A stretch of 64,000 nucleotides of DNA, taken from positions 1-64,000 of the forward strand of contig NZ_LQPW01000048.1 of the NCBI RefSeq assembly GCF_002116635.1. Direction: 5' to 3'. The notes beneath the pieces were generated by a model that saw only the letters and a list, made by a program, of their open reading frames with translations, was not told the DNA's origin and ran no database searches. Both the position numbers and the translations under genes were made by a program. This stretch comes from Mycobacterium szulgai. Its GTDB lineage: Bacteria; Actinomycetota; Actinomycetes; Mycobacteriales; Mycobacteriaceae. Shown piece by piece: positions 51,112 to 59,606 of the stretch (positions are counted from its first letter, which is position 1; every line of letters begins with the position of its first letter).

Positions 51112-51137
51112 GTTTGGGCCGGGTGGCGATCGGGTAA
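51112..51137 (+). promoter_or_regulatory. SigF-like promoter upstream of the UsfY-like gene
   Basis: GTTT (51112-51115), 16-nt spacer, GGGTAA (51132-51137), in the 203-bp gap between divergent genes. It fits the SigF consensus; usfY itself is in the sigF operon of M. tuberculosis. Confidence 0.5.
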
Positions 51138-51262
51138 GCGCCAGGCAGTTGCTGGGAAGTCGGGCAAAATAACTGATAGCAGAAATAATGTCTGTGGGAT
51201 ACAGTGACTGCCATGCGCCGACGCCGTCGGCCCGCATCCTGATCGTCTCGCTGGGAGTGACC

Positions 51263-51550
51263 ATGCATTACACCGCAAATGGCGTAGCCGCCGGCGAGTC
51301 CGACCAGAGTGGCGTCAGTATCCCCGGTTTGATTGCGGCGGGTGTCTGGGCGATCGGCCTGGTAGTGGGACTGATAGCGCTGGCTACCGGCCATGCTGCC
51401 GTGGCCGGTGTTTCGCTGGTGCTGGCCGTCATGTCGCCGTGGTTCGGGCTGGCGTGGGTATCGCACAGCCAGCGCCGGGTGGCCCATGAAGCGGTGTCCG
51501 TCGGTTCGTTTTCGAGCAGCTGGCACGGGCTGCGATTCACCGCGCGCTGA
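51263..51550 (+). CDS. small membrane protein, possibly UsfY-like
   Basis: 95 aa from ATG at 51263 (CTGGGAGT upstream); an in-frame ATG at 51188 would add 25 residues. Two membrane segments: GLIAAGVWAIGLVVGLIALATG and AVAGVSLVLAVMSPWFGLAWV, then a basic SHSQRRVAHEA. The segment order and ATGH...GLAW...R pattern recall UsfY (Rv3288c) of the sigF locus, but this is from memory and weak. A SigF-like promoter is present upstream. Confidence 0.6.
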   Translation: MHYTANGVAAGESDQSGVSIPGLIAAGVWAIGLVVGLIALATGHAAVAGVSLVLAVMSPWFGLAWVSHSQRRVAHEAVSVGSFSSSWHGLRFTAR

Positions 51551-51635
51551 GCGCGTCCGCTAAATCCGTCAGAGTAGCCGCATCGGCACTTGGCGCAAGC
51601 GTGCTGAGCGTGTGTGGGATTTCTTAACGTTGATA

Positions 51636-51662
51636 GGTGTGGCCTGCGCGTTAACGGGGTAC
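51636..51662 (+). promoter_or_regulatory. possible SigF-like promoter upstream of the DUF4193 gene
   Basis: GGTGT (51636-51640), 16-nt spacer, GGGTAC (51657-51662), about 55 bp before the ATG. One mismatch in the -35 element, the same mismatch as in the motif before topoisomerase IB. Confidence 0.3.
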
Positions 51663-51716
51663 TGACTGACCCACGGGTTGACCACTGACCCGGTGAGTCA
51701 GCAGGAAGGAACCACC

Positions 51717-52019
51717 ATGTCGACCGTTAGCGATTACGACGCACGCCGCGTGTCCGACGCCGACCAAGGGGACAAGTCGGTCATGCGCGAACTTACGCCC
51801 AACTTGCCCAAGCTGACCACCGCAGTCATCGACGATGATCCCAATGACACCCCGTTCTTCGACCTGCCCGGCGCCGACCTGTCCGGTGAAGAACTGACGG
51901 TTGCCGTGATACCCCAACGCTCCGACGAGTTCACCTGCTCGTGCTGCTACCTCGTGCAGCATCGCAGCCGGCTGCGCAGCTCCAGTGGAGGGCGCATGAT
52001 CTGCGCCGACTGCGTCTAG
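51717..52019 (+). CDS. DUF4193 protein with four-Cys zinc-binding motif
   Basis: 100 aa from ATG at 51717 (AGGAAGGAACC upstream). N-terminal acidic, disordered; then FFDLPGADLSGEELTVAVIPQRSDEFTCSCCYLVQHRSRL and MICADCV, giving CxCC...CxxC Cys pairs for a probable zinc site. The motif matches DUF4193 proteins such as Rv2699c. It is just upstream of cyp137 and may stand in the place of Rv3686c; orthology to that gene is not certain. Confidence 0.87.
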   Translation: MSTVSDYDARRVSDADQGDKSVMRELTPNLPKLTTAVIDDDPNDTPFFDLPGADLSGEELTVAVIPQRSDEFTCSCCYLVQHRSRLRSSSGGRMICADCV

Positions 52020-52050
52020 GGCGGGGTCTGCTGCAGTACCGTCACTTGTT

Positions 52051-53403
52051 GTGACGCTTCCCGATTCGCGGCGTCCGCCCGGCTTACCGGCTCCGCACGG
52101 GCTGCGCGCCGCCTTCGCGGCAGCCTATGCGGTGGCCTACCTGGTGGGTGGCGAGCGCCGGATGCTGCGGTTGATCCGTCGGTATGGGCCGATCATGACG
52201 ATGCCGATCCTCAGCCTGGGTGATGTTGCGATCGTGTCCGACCCGGGGTTGGTCAAGGAGGTTTTCACTGCTCCGGCCGATGTCCTGCTGGGCGGCGCCG
52301 GGGTGGGGCCCGCGGCGGCGATCTATGGATCCGGGTCGATGTTCGTGCAGGAGGAGCCAGAACATCTGCGACGGCGCAAGCTGCTGACGCCCCCGCTGCA
52401 CGGCGCCGCGCTGAGCGGTTATGTGCCGATAATCGAGGAGTCAACTCGTGCGGCGATGCGCACATGGCCGGTTGACCGGCCGTTCGAGATGCTGGCGGCC
52501 GCGCGGTCGCTGATGCTCGACGTCATCGTCAAAGTCATCTTCGGCGTCGACGACCCGGATGAGGTGCGGCGCTTGGGCCGGCCCTTCGAGCGACTGTTAA
52601 ACCTCGGTGTCTCAGAGCAATTGACGGTTCGCTATGCCCTGCGCCGCTTGGGCACGTTGCGGGTCTGGCCGCAGCGGGCCCAGGCCAACGCCGAGATCGA
52701 CGACGTGGTGATGCCGTTGATCGCGCAACGTCGCAGCGATCCGGGGTTGTCCGGGCAACGCGACATTCTGGCGTTGCTGATGTGCGCGCGCGGCGACGAC
52801 GGAAAAGGACTGTCCGACAGCGAGATTCGCGATGATCTGATCACATTGATGCTGGCCGGCCACGAAACCACCGCGACCACGCTGGCCTGGGTATTCGATC
52901 TGCTGCTGCACCATCCCGATGCCCTGCAGCGGGTGCGCGAGGAGGCCGTGAGCGGCGAAGAAGCCTTTACCACGGCGGTGATCGACGAGACCTTGCGGGT
53001 TCGGCCGCCCGCACCCTTCACCGCACGGGTGGCCGCCAAACCCTGCGTCATCGGCGGTTACCGCATCGAGGCCGGCACGCGGATCGTCGTCCATATCATC
53101 GCCATCAACCGCAACGGCGATATCTACCCGCACCCCAACGAGTTCCGCCCCGAGCGATTCCTTGGTACCCGGCCGCAGACCTACGCATGGGTCCCGTTCG
53201 GCGGTGGGGTCAAACGCTGCCTCGGTGCTGCGTTCTCGATGCGAGAACTCATCACCGTGCTGCACGTGTTGTTGCGCGAGGGCGAATTCAGCGCTGTCGA
53301 CGAAGCGCCCGAGCGCATCGTGCGACGCTCCATCATGCTGGCGCCCCGGGGTGGCACCAGGGTGCGCTTTCGCCTCCGTCAGCGGCTCCAAGAATCCTTT
53401 TAG
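52051..53403 (+). CDS. cyp137: cytochrome P450 CYP137-like
   Basis: 450 aa from GTG at 52051. P450 landmarks: I-helix LITLMLAGHETTATTLAW, ExxR in VIDETLRVRPP, the PERF region FRPERFLG and haem loop FGGGVKRCLGAAFS (Cys ligand near residue 390). Position between a small DUF4193 gene and tRNA-Pro/Rv3684 matches cyp137 (Rv3685c). Electron partners are not encoded next to it. Substrate unknown. Confidence 0.9.
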   Translation: MTLPDSRRPPGLPAPHGLRAAFAAAYAVAYLVGGERRMLRLIRRYGPIMTMPILSLGDVAIVSDPGLVKEVFTAPADVLLGGAGVGPAAAIYGSGSMFVQEEPEHLRRRKLLTPPLHGAALSGYVPIIEESTRAAMRTWPVDRPFEMLAAARSLMLDVIVKVIFGVDDPDEVRRLGRPFERLLNLGVSEQLTVRYALRRLGTLRVWPQRAQANAEIDDVVMPLIAQRRSDPGLSGQRDILALLMCARGDDGKGLSDSEIRDDLITLMLAGHETTATTLAWVFDLLLHHPDALQRVREEAVSGEEAFTTAVIDETLRVRPPAPFTARVAAKPCVIGGYRIEAGTRIVVHIIAINRNGDIYPHPNEFRPERFLGTRPQTYAWVPFGGGVKRCLGAAFSMRELITVLHVLLREGEFSAVDEAPERIVRRSIMLAPRGGTRVRFRLRQRLQESF

Positions 53404-53466
53404 AACCTTCCAAGCCGCGGCCGGGAACCTCTTTGACGACCGTCCACGACGAAAGGGAGTAGGCCG

Positions 53467-53715
53467 ATGACCACCACTTACCAGACCGGGCCCATTGCGC
53501 GCGCCGTGCCGGCGGACTCGGCCCACGTCTACGCCAGGGCAGCGCTGGCCTTCGGCATCGTCGGGGCGGTGTGGTTGAGCGTGATCCTCGGCATCGCCGC
53601 ACTGGTCCAGATGGACTCCCAGGAAAAGGGCCGTGGACTGGCGATCGCCGGCCTGGCGGTGTCCGGTGTATGGATCGCCCTGTTCTTCGCGCTGACTCGC
53701 TGGCACCTCGGGTAA
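53467..53715 (+). CDS. DUF4190-like small membrane protein
   Basis: 82 aa. A N-terminal tail then two membrane helices (AALAFGIVGAVWLSVILGIAALVQM; GLAIAGLAVSGVWIALFFALT) separated by the DSQEKGRG loop, the pattern of DUF4190. GAAAGGGAG precedes the ATG. It lies 63 bp after cyp137; the two may be cotranscribed. Confidence 0.82.
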   Translation: MTTTYQTGPIARAVPADSAHVYARAALAFGIVGAVWLSVILGIAALVQMDSQEKGRGLAIAGLAVSGVWIALFFALTRWHLG

Positions 53716-53788
53716 GCGGTTGGACGCGGCTGGACGGGGTACCCCGATCTTGACCAGCTATTAGACAGCGTTCAACAGAGGGGGCGCC

Positions 53789-53944
53789 ATGATTATCTTG
53801 GGCATCATCCTGCTAGTGATCGGGTATTTCACCAGCCTGAGCATCCTGTACACAATCGGCGGCATCTTGATCATCGTCGGTGTGATCCTGTGGATCCTGG
53901 GCGCCGTCGGCCGACCGGTGGCCGGCCGCAGGGTCTGGTTCTAG
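53789..53944 (+). CDS. 51-aa membrane protein (DUF6131-like)
   Basis: ATG at 53789 to TAG at 53942. Almost entirely hydrophobic (MIILGIILLVIGYFTSLSIL, then YTIGGILIIVGVILWILGAVG) with a basic tail. Matches the very short membrane proteins common in mycobacteria (DUF6131 type). GGGGGCGCC upstream. Function unknown. Confidence 0.75.
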   Translation: MIILGIILLVIGYFTSLSILYTIGGILIIVGVILWILGAVGRPVAGRRVWF

Positions 53945-54094
53945 CGCACGCCATAGTTCGTGCGCCCGTGCGGCTGACGGATATGGCGCTGATCGTTGCG
54001 ATGATTGACCTTTGGGCCCTCCACCGGCCTATTCTTTGAGAATCCTTTGAGAACCCCTTGCGAATGCTGGGGTCCACGAGCGGCGGAGGGTCTC

Positions 54095-57000
54095 ATGACC
54101 GCAGCGATCGCGTGCCGCAAGTGTGGCATCGAGGCGCGTGAGGGTGCGCGATTCTGTGACGGCTGCGGTACACCCGTCACGGAGCAGGACACCCGTGCGG
54201 AGTACAAGCAAGTCACAGTGCTGTTCGTGGACGTGGTTCACTCGATGGACATCGCCGCCGCGGTCGGTGCGGAGCGGCTGCGCGAGATCATGACCGACCT
54301 CGCCGAACGCTGTGCGACGGTGGTGCAGCGTTACGGCAGCACGGTGACACAGTTCACCGGCGACGGGATCATGGCGGTGTTCGGCGCGCCGGTCGCATTG
54401 GAAGACCACGCCGTTCGTGCCTGCCTTGCCGCCTTGGGCATTCAGGAGGAGGCGAAGCGGCTTGCCGCCGATGTCGGCGAGCGCGACGGTATCGAGTTGC
54501 TGTTGCGGGTCGGGCTGAACTCCGGTGAGGTGACGGCAGGCGGCCTGGGTTCGGGCAAGTTCGGCTACGCCGCCGTGGGCGAACAAGTCGGCATGGCGCA
54601 GCGGATGGAATCGGTGGCACCGCCGGGTGGGGTGATGCTCAGCGCGTCCACGGCGCGCCTCGTTGAGGGCGCGGCCGAGCTCGGCGAGCCGGACTTGGTT
54701 CGGATCAAGGGTGCCCAGGAACCGGTGCCCGCTCGTCGGCTGTTGGGCATGGGCAACCGACATCGCGTTGCCGGGCGTGCCGAGGCGACTCTGGTTGGCC
54801 GGCGCTGGGAGATGTCCGCCGTTGAAGGCTTGCTGGAGCGCGCCATCGAGGGCCACGGCGCGGTGGTGGGCGTGGCCGGCTCAGCGGGCATCGGCAAGAG
54901 CCGCCTGGTGCGTGAGGTTGCCGCAATGGCAGCGGCCAGGGGCATCGAGGTATTCAGCGCAGTGTGCGAATCGCACGCCAGTGACGTCCCGTTCTACGTC
55001 GTGGCGCAGTTGCTGCGTGCCGCCACCAGGGTGGCTGATCTGGACGCCTCGGCCGCCCGTGCGCAGGTGCGAGCCGAAATCCCCGATGCCGATCCCGAGG
55101 ACGTGTTGCTATTCGATGACCTGGTGGGGATCGCCGATCCCGAGGTGGAGCTGCCCAAAATCGATCCGGATGCGCGACGCCGCCGGTTGACTGCGCTGAT
55201 CAATGCGGCGTCGCTGGCCCGCCAAACCCCGTTGGTCTACATCATTGAGGACGTGCACTGGATCGACGAGGTCAGCGAATCGATGGTTGCCGACTTTGTG
55301 GCGGTGATCCCGCAGACGCACTCGCTGGTGCTGATTAGCTACCGCCCCGAATATCGCGGCGCGTTGCGCAATGTGCCCGGTGCTCCGAGCATCGCCCTTG
55401 CGGCGCTGAGCGATTCAGAGACCGCAGCGTTGGTCTCGGAGCTGCTCGGGCCGGACCCCTCGGTCGGGGCGTTGGCGACCATGATCGCCGAACGGGCTGC
55501 CGGTAACCCGTTTTTCGCCGAGGAGATAGTCCGTGAGCTGGGCGAGCGCGGTGTACTGAGCGGCCACCGCGGCGCCTACCTGTTGATGGCCGATGTGGCT
55601 GACGTCAGCATGCCCGCAACCGTGCAGGCCACCATCGCGGCCCGCATCGACCGGCTGAACCCCAAAGCGAAACGCACCCTCGGCGCGGCGGCGGTCATCG
55701 GCTCCAAGTTCAGCCCGGACCTGCTGAAAACGCTTGGTATTGAACCCGTTGTCGAGGACCTCCTGACGGCCGAACTCATCGATCAGGTGAGGTTCACCGG
55801 AGATCCCGAGTACGGGTTTCACCATCCGCTGATTCGCACGGTGGCCTATGAGTCACAGCTCAAATCGGATCGGGCCGAACTACACCGGCGCGTGGCAGCC
55901 GCGATCGAAGTGCGTGACCCAGCCTCGGCTGATGAAAATGCGGCCTTGATTGCCGAACATCTGGAGGCCGCCGGTGATGGGCACGCCGCCTACGGCTGGC
56001 ACATGCGCGCGGCTACGTGGGCGACCAACCGCGACGTCACCGCGGCGCGACAAAGTTGGGAACGCGCCCAAACGATCGCCGACGCATTACCCGCCAACGA
56101 CCCCAGCCGGGCTGCCCTGCGCATCGTTCCGCGGACCATGCTGTGCGGGATCGCCTGGCGAGTCCACGTGAATGTTGCCGGTGACCGCTTTGACGAACTG
56201 CGGGAGTTGTGTGCGGCCGCCGGGGACAAGGCCTCACTGGCCATCGCCATGGCAGGGCTGGTAATGGATCACGCGTATCGGGACCGGATGCGTGAGGCGT
56301 CGCAGCTGGCAACCGAAGCCTGGGCCCTCATCGAGTCGATCGGCGATGCGGCCTTCACCGTGGGCCTGTCAGTGCCGGCGATTTACGCCAAGGCGGAACG
56401 CATCGAGGCCCATGACGTGGAGCGGTGGTCACAAACGGTCATCGACCTGGCCGACGGTGACCCGGCGAAAGGCAACTTCATTGTCGGGTCTCCGCTAGCG
56501 CTCGCCTTCACCATGCGCGGTGTCGGCCGGTATTTCCTGGGTCGTCCTGGATGGCACGACGACCTGCGGCAGGGCCTGGCCATGGCCCGCAGCGTCGACT
56601 CCCTGTCCTACGCCATGGTCGTCGCCTACGCCTATTTTCCGGGAATAGCGACGGGCGCGCTGCGGCCCGACGATTCCGCGGTGCGCGAGATCGAGGATGC
56701 CGTACGGATCGCCGAACGATCCGGCGACGATCTCGCGGTGTCGAATGCGCGGGCGACGATGGGCATGGCGCTGATCCACCGCGACACTGATGCGGAGCGT
56801 GACCGCGGACACCAGCTGCTGGCCGAGGTTGGTGAGGTGTTCGTGCGCGGCGGGCACAACCTGGCCGAGGTGCCGATGATCAATCTCTACTTGGCACGTG
56901 AGCGGGCTCGGCGTGAAGATCGCGATGGCGCCATACCACTGGCGCGCGCCGCCGTTGACCATCTGTTCCGCGGCGGACAGCTGCTGGCGTGGGGCATTCC

Positions 57001-57268
57001 CGCGACCGGCGTTCTGGTCGAGACACTGCTCGACCGCGGCGCCGACGATTACGTAGCCGAAGCCGAAGCCGCAATCGAGCGGTTAGCGGCCGCGCCAGCC
57101 GATGAGGGGCTGGTGATACGCGACGTCTGGCTGCTGCGGCTACACGCACTCCTGGCGCGCGCTCAGGGCGACGCCGAGGGCTACGCGCAATTCAGAGATC
57201 GCTACCGCGACGTGTCCAGATCACTTGGCTTCGAGGGACATACCGCGTGGGCCGAGGCGATGCCCTGA
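54095..57268 (+). CDS. class III adenylate cyclase with AAA ATPase and TPR-like C-terminus
   Basis: 1057 aa from ATG at 54095 (GGCGGAGGG upstream). N-terminal double zinc knuckle (CRKCGIEAREGARFCDGCG, residues 6-24). Cyclase domain about 37-195 with metal-binding VLFVDVVHSM and GDGIMAVFGAP. Then a signal-transduction ATPase: Walker A GSAGIGKSRLVREV and Walker B LVYIIEDVHWID. The C-terminal half is helical repeats; no LuxR-type DNA-binding domain is present, unlike Rv0386. It would make cAMP in response to a signal sensed through the ATPase/TPR part. Similar to the Rv1358-type proteins. Confidence 0.88.
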   Translation: MTAAIACRKCGIEAREGARFCDGCGTPVTEQDTRAEYKQVTVLFVDVVHSMDIAAAVGAERLREIMTDLAERCATVVQRYGSTVTQFTGDGIMAVFGAPVALEDHAVRACLAALGIQEEAKRLAADVGERDGIELLLRVGLNSGEVTAGGLGSGKFGYAAVGEQVGMAQRMESVAPPGGVMLSASTARLVEGAAELGEPDLVRIKGAQEPVPARRLLGMGNRHRVAGRAEATLVGRRWEMSAVEGLLERAIEGHGAVVGVAGSAGIGKSRLVREVAAMAAARGIEVFSAVCESHASDVPFYVVAQLLRAATRVADLDASAARAQVRAEIPDADPEDVLLFDDLVGIADPEVELPKIDPDARRRRLTALINAASLARQTPLVYIIEDVHWIDEVSESMVADFVAVIPQTHSLVLISYRPEYRGALRNVPGAPSIALAALSDSETAALVSELLGPDPSVGALATMIAERAAGNPFFAEEIVRELGERGVLSGHRGAYLLMADVADVSMPATVQATIAARIDRLNPKAKRTLGAAAVIGSKFSPDLLKTLGIEPVVEDLLTAELIDQVRFTGDPEYGFHHPLIRTVAYESQLKSDRAELHRRVAAAIEVRDPASADENAALIAEHLEAAGDGHAAYGWHMRAATWATNRDVTAARQSWERAQTIADALPANDPSRAALRIVPRTMLCGIAWRVHVNVAGDRFDELRELCAAAGDKASLAIAMAGLVMDHAYRDRMREASQLATEAWALIESIGDAAFTVGLSVPAIYAKAERIEAHDVERWSQTVIDLADGDPAKGNFIVGSPLALAFTMRGVGRYFLGRPGWHDDLRQGLAMARSVDSLSYAMVVAYAYFPGIATGALRPDDSAVREIEDAVRIAERSGDDLAVSNARATMGMALIHRDTDAERDRGHQLLAEVGEVFVRGGHNLAEVPMINLYLARERARREDRDGAIPLARAAVDHLFRGGQLLAWGIPATGVLVETLLDRGADDYVAEAEAAIERLAAAPADEGLVIRDVWLLRLHALLARAQGDAEGYAQFRDRYRDVSRSLGFEGHTAWAEAMP

Positions 57269-57332
57269 CGCTGTAGTCCGGAAGCACACAGCCCAGACTT
57301 GCTCTGTACGGCTGTTACCAGCCGTTTCTGAG

Positions 57333-57406
<74 letters not shown>

Positions 57407-57466
57407 CTTGAAGCTTCGACAGCCTATCGCACCGGCCGGTCGACTAGCCAAACCGCAGGTCGCGCC

Positions 57467-58573
57467 TCAGTTCCAGGTGCCGGAGCGTTCAAATTCAAGC
57501 AGCGACTGTGCCGCGCCGGCCGGATCGATCCCCTGAGCGCTGACCCACTCGTCGCAGTAATAAGTGTCGGAGTAGCGATCACCGCTGTCGGCGAGCAGGG
57601 TGACCACCGAACCGCTGCGGCCCTTGGCCATCATCTCGGCGAGCAGGCCGAAAGCCCCCCACACGTTGGTGCCCGTCGACGGCCCCACCCGCCGGCCCAG
57701 TACGGCGCTGAGGTGGCGAGCGGCGGCAATCGACGCCCCGTCGGGCACCGACACCATGCGATCGACGACCTGGGGCAGGAACGACGGTTCGACGCGCGGG
57801 CGCCCGATGCCCTCGATACGCGACGATGCCGATATGACGAGGTCGTATCGGTTTTCGGCATAGGCGGGGAAAAACGCGGAATTCTCCGGGTCGACCACAC
57901 ACAACCGGGTCGCGTGCCGTCGGTAGCGGATGTAGCGGCCGATGGTGGCGCTCGTTCCGCCGGTGCCCGCACCCACGACGATCCAGTCGGGGATCGGGTG
58001 TTTCTCCTCGCGCATCTGCATGAACATCGACTCCGCGATGTTGTTGTTGCCGCGCCAGTCGGTGGCGCGCTCGGCGTTGGTGAACTGGTCCAGGTAGTGC
58101 CCGCCGGTCTCCTCCGCCAGGCGCGCGGCCTCGGCGTACACCTGGCTCGACTTCTCCACGAAATGGCAACGGCCACCTTGGGATTCGATGAGCGCGATCT
58201 TGGTGGCACTGGTAGTGGCAGGCATTACGGCGATGAACGGCAGACCGAGTATGGCCGCGAAGTAAGCCTCGGAGATCGCCGTCGAGCCCGACGACGCCTC
58301 GACCACCGTCGTACCCTCACCGATCCACCCGTTACACAGCGCATACAGGAACAGCGACCGCGCCAGCCGGTGCTTGAGGCTGCCGGTGATGTGCGTCGTC
58401 TCGTCTTTCAGATAGAGCTCGACGCCGGCGTCGTTGCACCAGGCCGCGGGCAGCGGGTAGCGCAACAAATGGGTATCGGCACTGCGGCGTGCATCAGCCT
58501 CGATCAGCCGGATCGCGTTGTCCGTCCAGCTGCGGGACTGGCTGCGGACCGCTATGCGGGTCCGATCGCTCAA
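57467..58573 (-). CDS. cds1: PLP-dependent cysteine desulfhydrase Cds1 (Rv3684-like)
   Basis: 368 aa PLP fold-type II enzyme related to cysteine synthase. The Lys of [14 protein letters not shown] (near residue 66) would hold [25 protein letters not shown] and [20 protein letters not shown] bind the phosphate. The M. tuberculosis ortholog Rv3684 (Cds1) is reported to produce H2S from cysteine. The start TTG at 58573 overlaps the stop of the Rv3683-like gene (TTGA). Symbol by synteny with Rv3684. Confidence 0.9.
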   Translation of the reverse strand: MSDRTRIAVRSQSRSWTDNAIRLIEADARRSADTHLLRYPLPAAWCNDAGVELYLKDETTHITGSLKHRLARSLFLYALCNGWIGEGTTVVEASSGSTAISEAYFAAILGLPFIAVMPATTSATKIALIESQGGRCHFVEKSSQVYAEAARLAEETGGHYLDQFTNAERATDWRGNNNIAESMFMQMREEKHPIPDWIVVGAGTGGTSATIGRYIRYRRHATRLCVVDPENSAFFPAYAENRYDLVISASSRIEGIGRPRVEPSFLPQVVDRMVSVPDGASIAAARHLSAVLGRRVGPSTGTNVWGAFGLLAEMMAKGRSGSVVTLLADSGDRYSDTYYCDEWVSAQGIDPAGAAQSLLEFERSGTWN

Positions 58574-59538
58574 CGCACCGAAGCTGTCGGCTGTGAGCGG
58601 CCCAGGTTGCTGCTGGAATCACGGCCCCCCATGGGCGTCGCGATGAGCGTCAGCAAGGTTGCCTCCGGCCGGCAGCAGAACCGCACCGGCGCGAACGGTG
58701 AGGTACCTATCCCGGCCGAGACGTGCAACCGCATGTTCGCGCCCCATTGCGACGCTCCCTTGGCGCGCGAGCGGTCCAGGCCGCAGTTGGTCACCAGGGC
58801 GCCGTAGAACGGCAGGCACAGCTGTCCGCCGTGCGTGTGGCCGGCCATCACCAGCTGGTAGCCGTCGGCGGCGAAGCGATCGAGCACCCGCGGTTCGGGT
58901 GAGTGGGTCAGGCCCAGCCGAAGATTGGCCGCCGGACTGGCCGGTCCGGCGATGGTGTCGTACCGGTCGCGGTCGATGTGCGGGTCGTCGACGCCTGCGG
59001 CCGCGATGTGCAGCCCGGCCACCTCGAATTCGCGGCGGGTATGGGTGAGGTCGAGCCAGCCGCGCTCGGTGAACGCTGCCCGCAGGTCCTGCCAGGGCAA
59101 CGGCTCGCCCTTGGTCCGGTGATCGGGGTTGGTCAAGTAGTTCAGCGGGTTCTTCAGGCGTGGCCCGAAGTAGTCGTTGCTGCCGAAGACGAAGACGCCC
59201 GGTCGCGACAGCAGGTCGCCCAGCGTCTGCACGACGGCGGGCACCGCCTTGGGGTGGGCCAGGTTATCGCCGGTGTTGACCACCAGGTCGGGCTCCCAGC
59301 TGGCCAGCTCGCGCAGCCAGGCCTGCTTGCGGCGCTGGTTGGGCAGCATATGCAGGTCGCTGATATGCAGCACCCGCAGCGGCGTCGAACCCGGCGACAG
59401 GACCGGCATCGTCACCTCGCGCAGCACGAACGCGTTGCGTTCGACGAACGCTGCATAACCGACGCCGGCGATCGCCGAGCCGAGGGCGACGGCACCGGTG
59501 CGTAACAGGAAAGGGGCCATTGGACGAACATCAGCCAT
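58570..59538 (-). CDS. metallophosphoesterase (Rv3683-like)
   Basis: 322 aa from ATG at 59538. One N-terminal membrane helix ([24 protein letters not shown]) is followed by the calcineurin-like phosphoesterase motifs [32 protein letters not shown] and [15 protein letters not shown], with metal ligands in place. Probably a membrane-anchored phosphatase or pyrophosphatase of lipids or nucleotides; it overlaps cds1 and lies downstream of ponA2, so it may belong to a ponA2-Rv3683-cds1 operon. Confidence 0.92.
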   Translation of the reverse strand: MADVRPMAPFLLRTGAVALGSAIAGVGYAAFVERNAFVLREVTMPVLSPGSTPLRVLHISDLHMLPNQRRKQAWLRELASWEPDLVVNTGDNLAHPKAVPAVVQTLGDLLSRPGVFVFGSNDYFGPRLKNPLNYLTNPDHRTKGEPLPWQDLRAAFTERGWLDLTHTRREFEVAGLHIAAAGVDDPHIDRDRYDTIAGPASPAANLRLGLTHSPEPRVLDRFAADGYQLVMAGHTHGGQLCLPFYGALVTNCGLDRSRAKGASQWGANMRLHVSAGIGTSPFAPVRFCCRPEATLLTLIATPMGGRDSSSNLGRSQPTASVR

Positions 59539-59606
59539 GCCAGGCAGCCTACTGCCGTTTGGCGGGTGACCGCGCGTTCTCCGCCTCTTCCGGGGCCGCT
59601 TCCGGT

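Noticed and set aside
53736..53745. GGGGTACCCC palindrome with a GGTTG-N14-GGGTAC promoter-like pattern
   Set aside because: The spacer is too short and the -35 is poor; not enough to call a promoter or operator.
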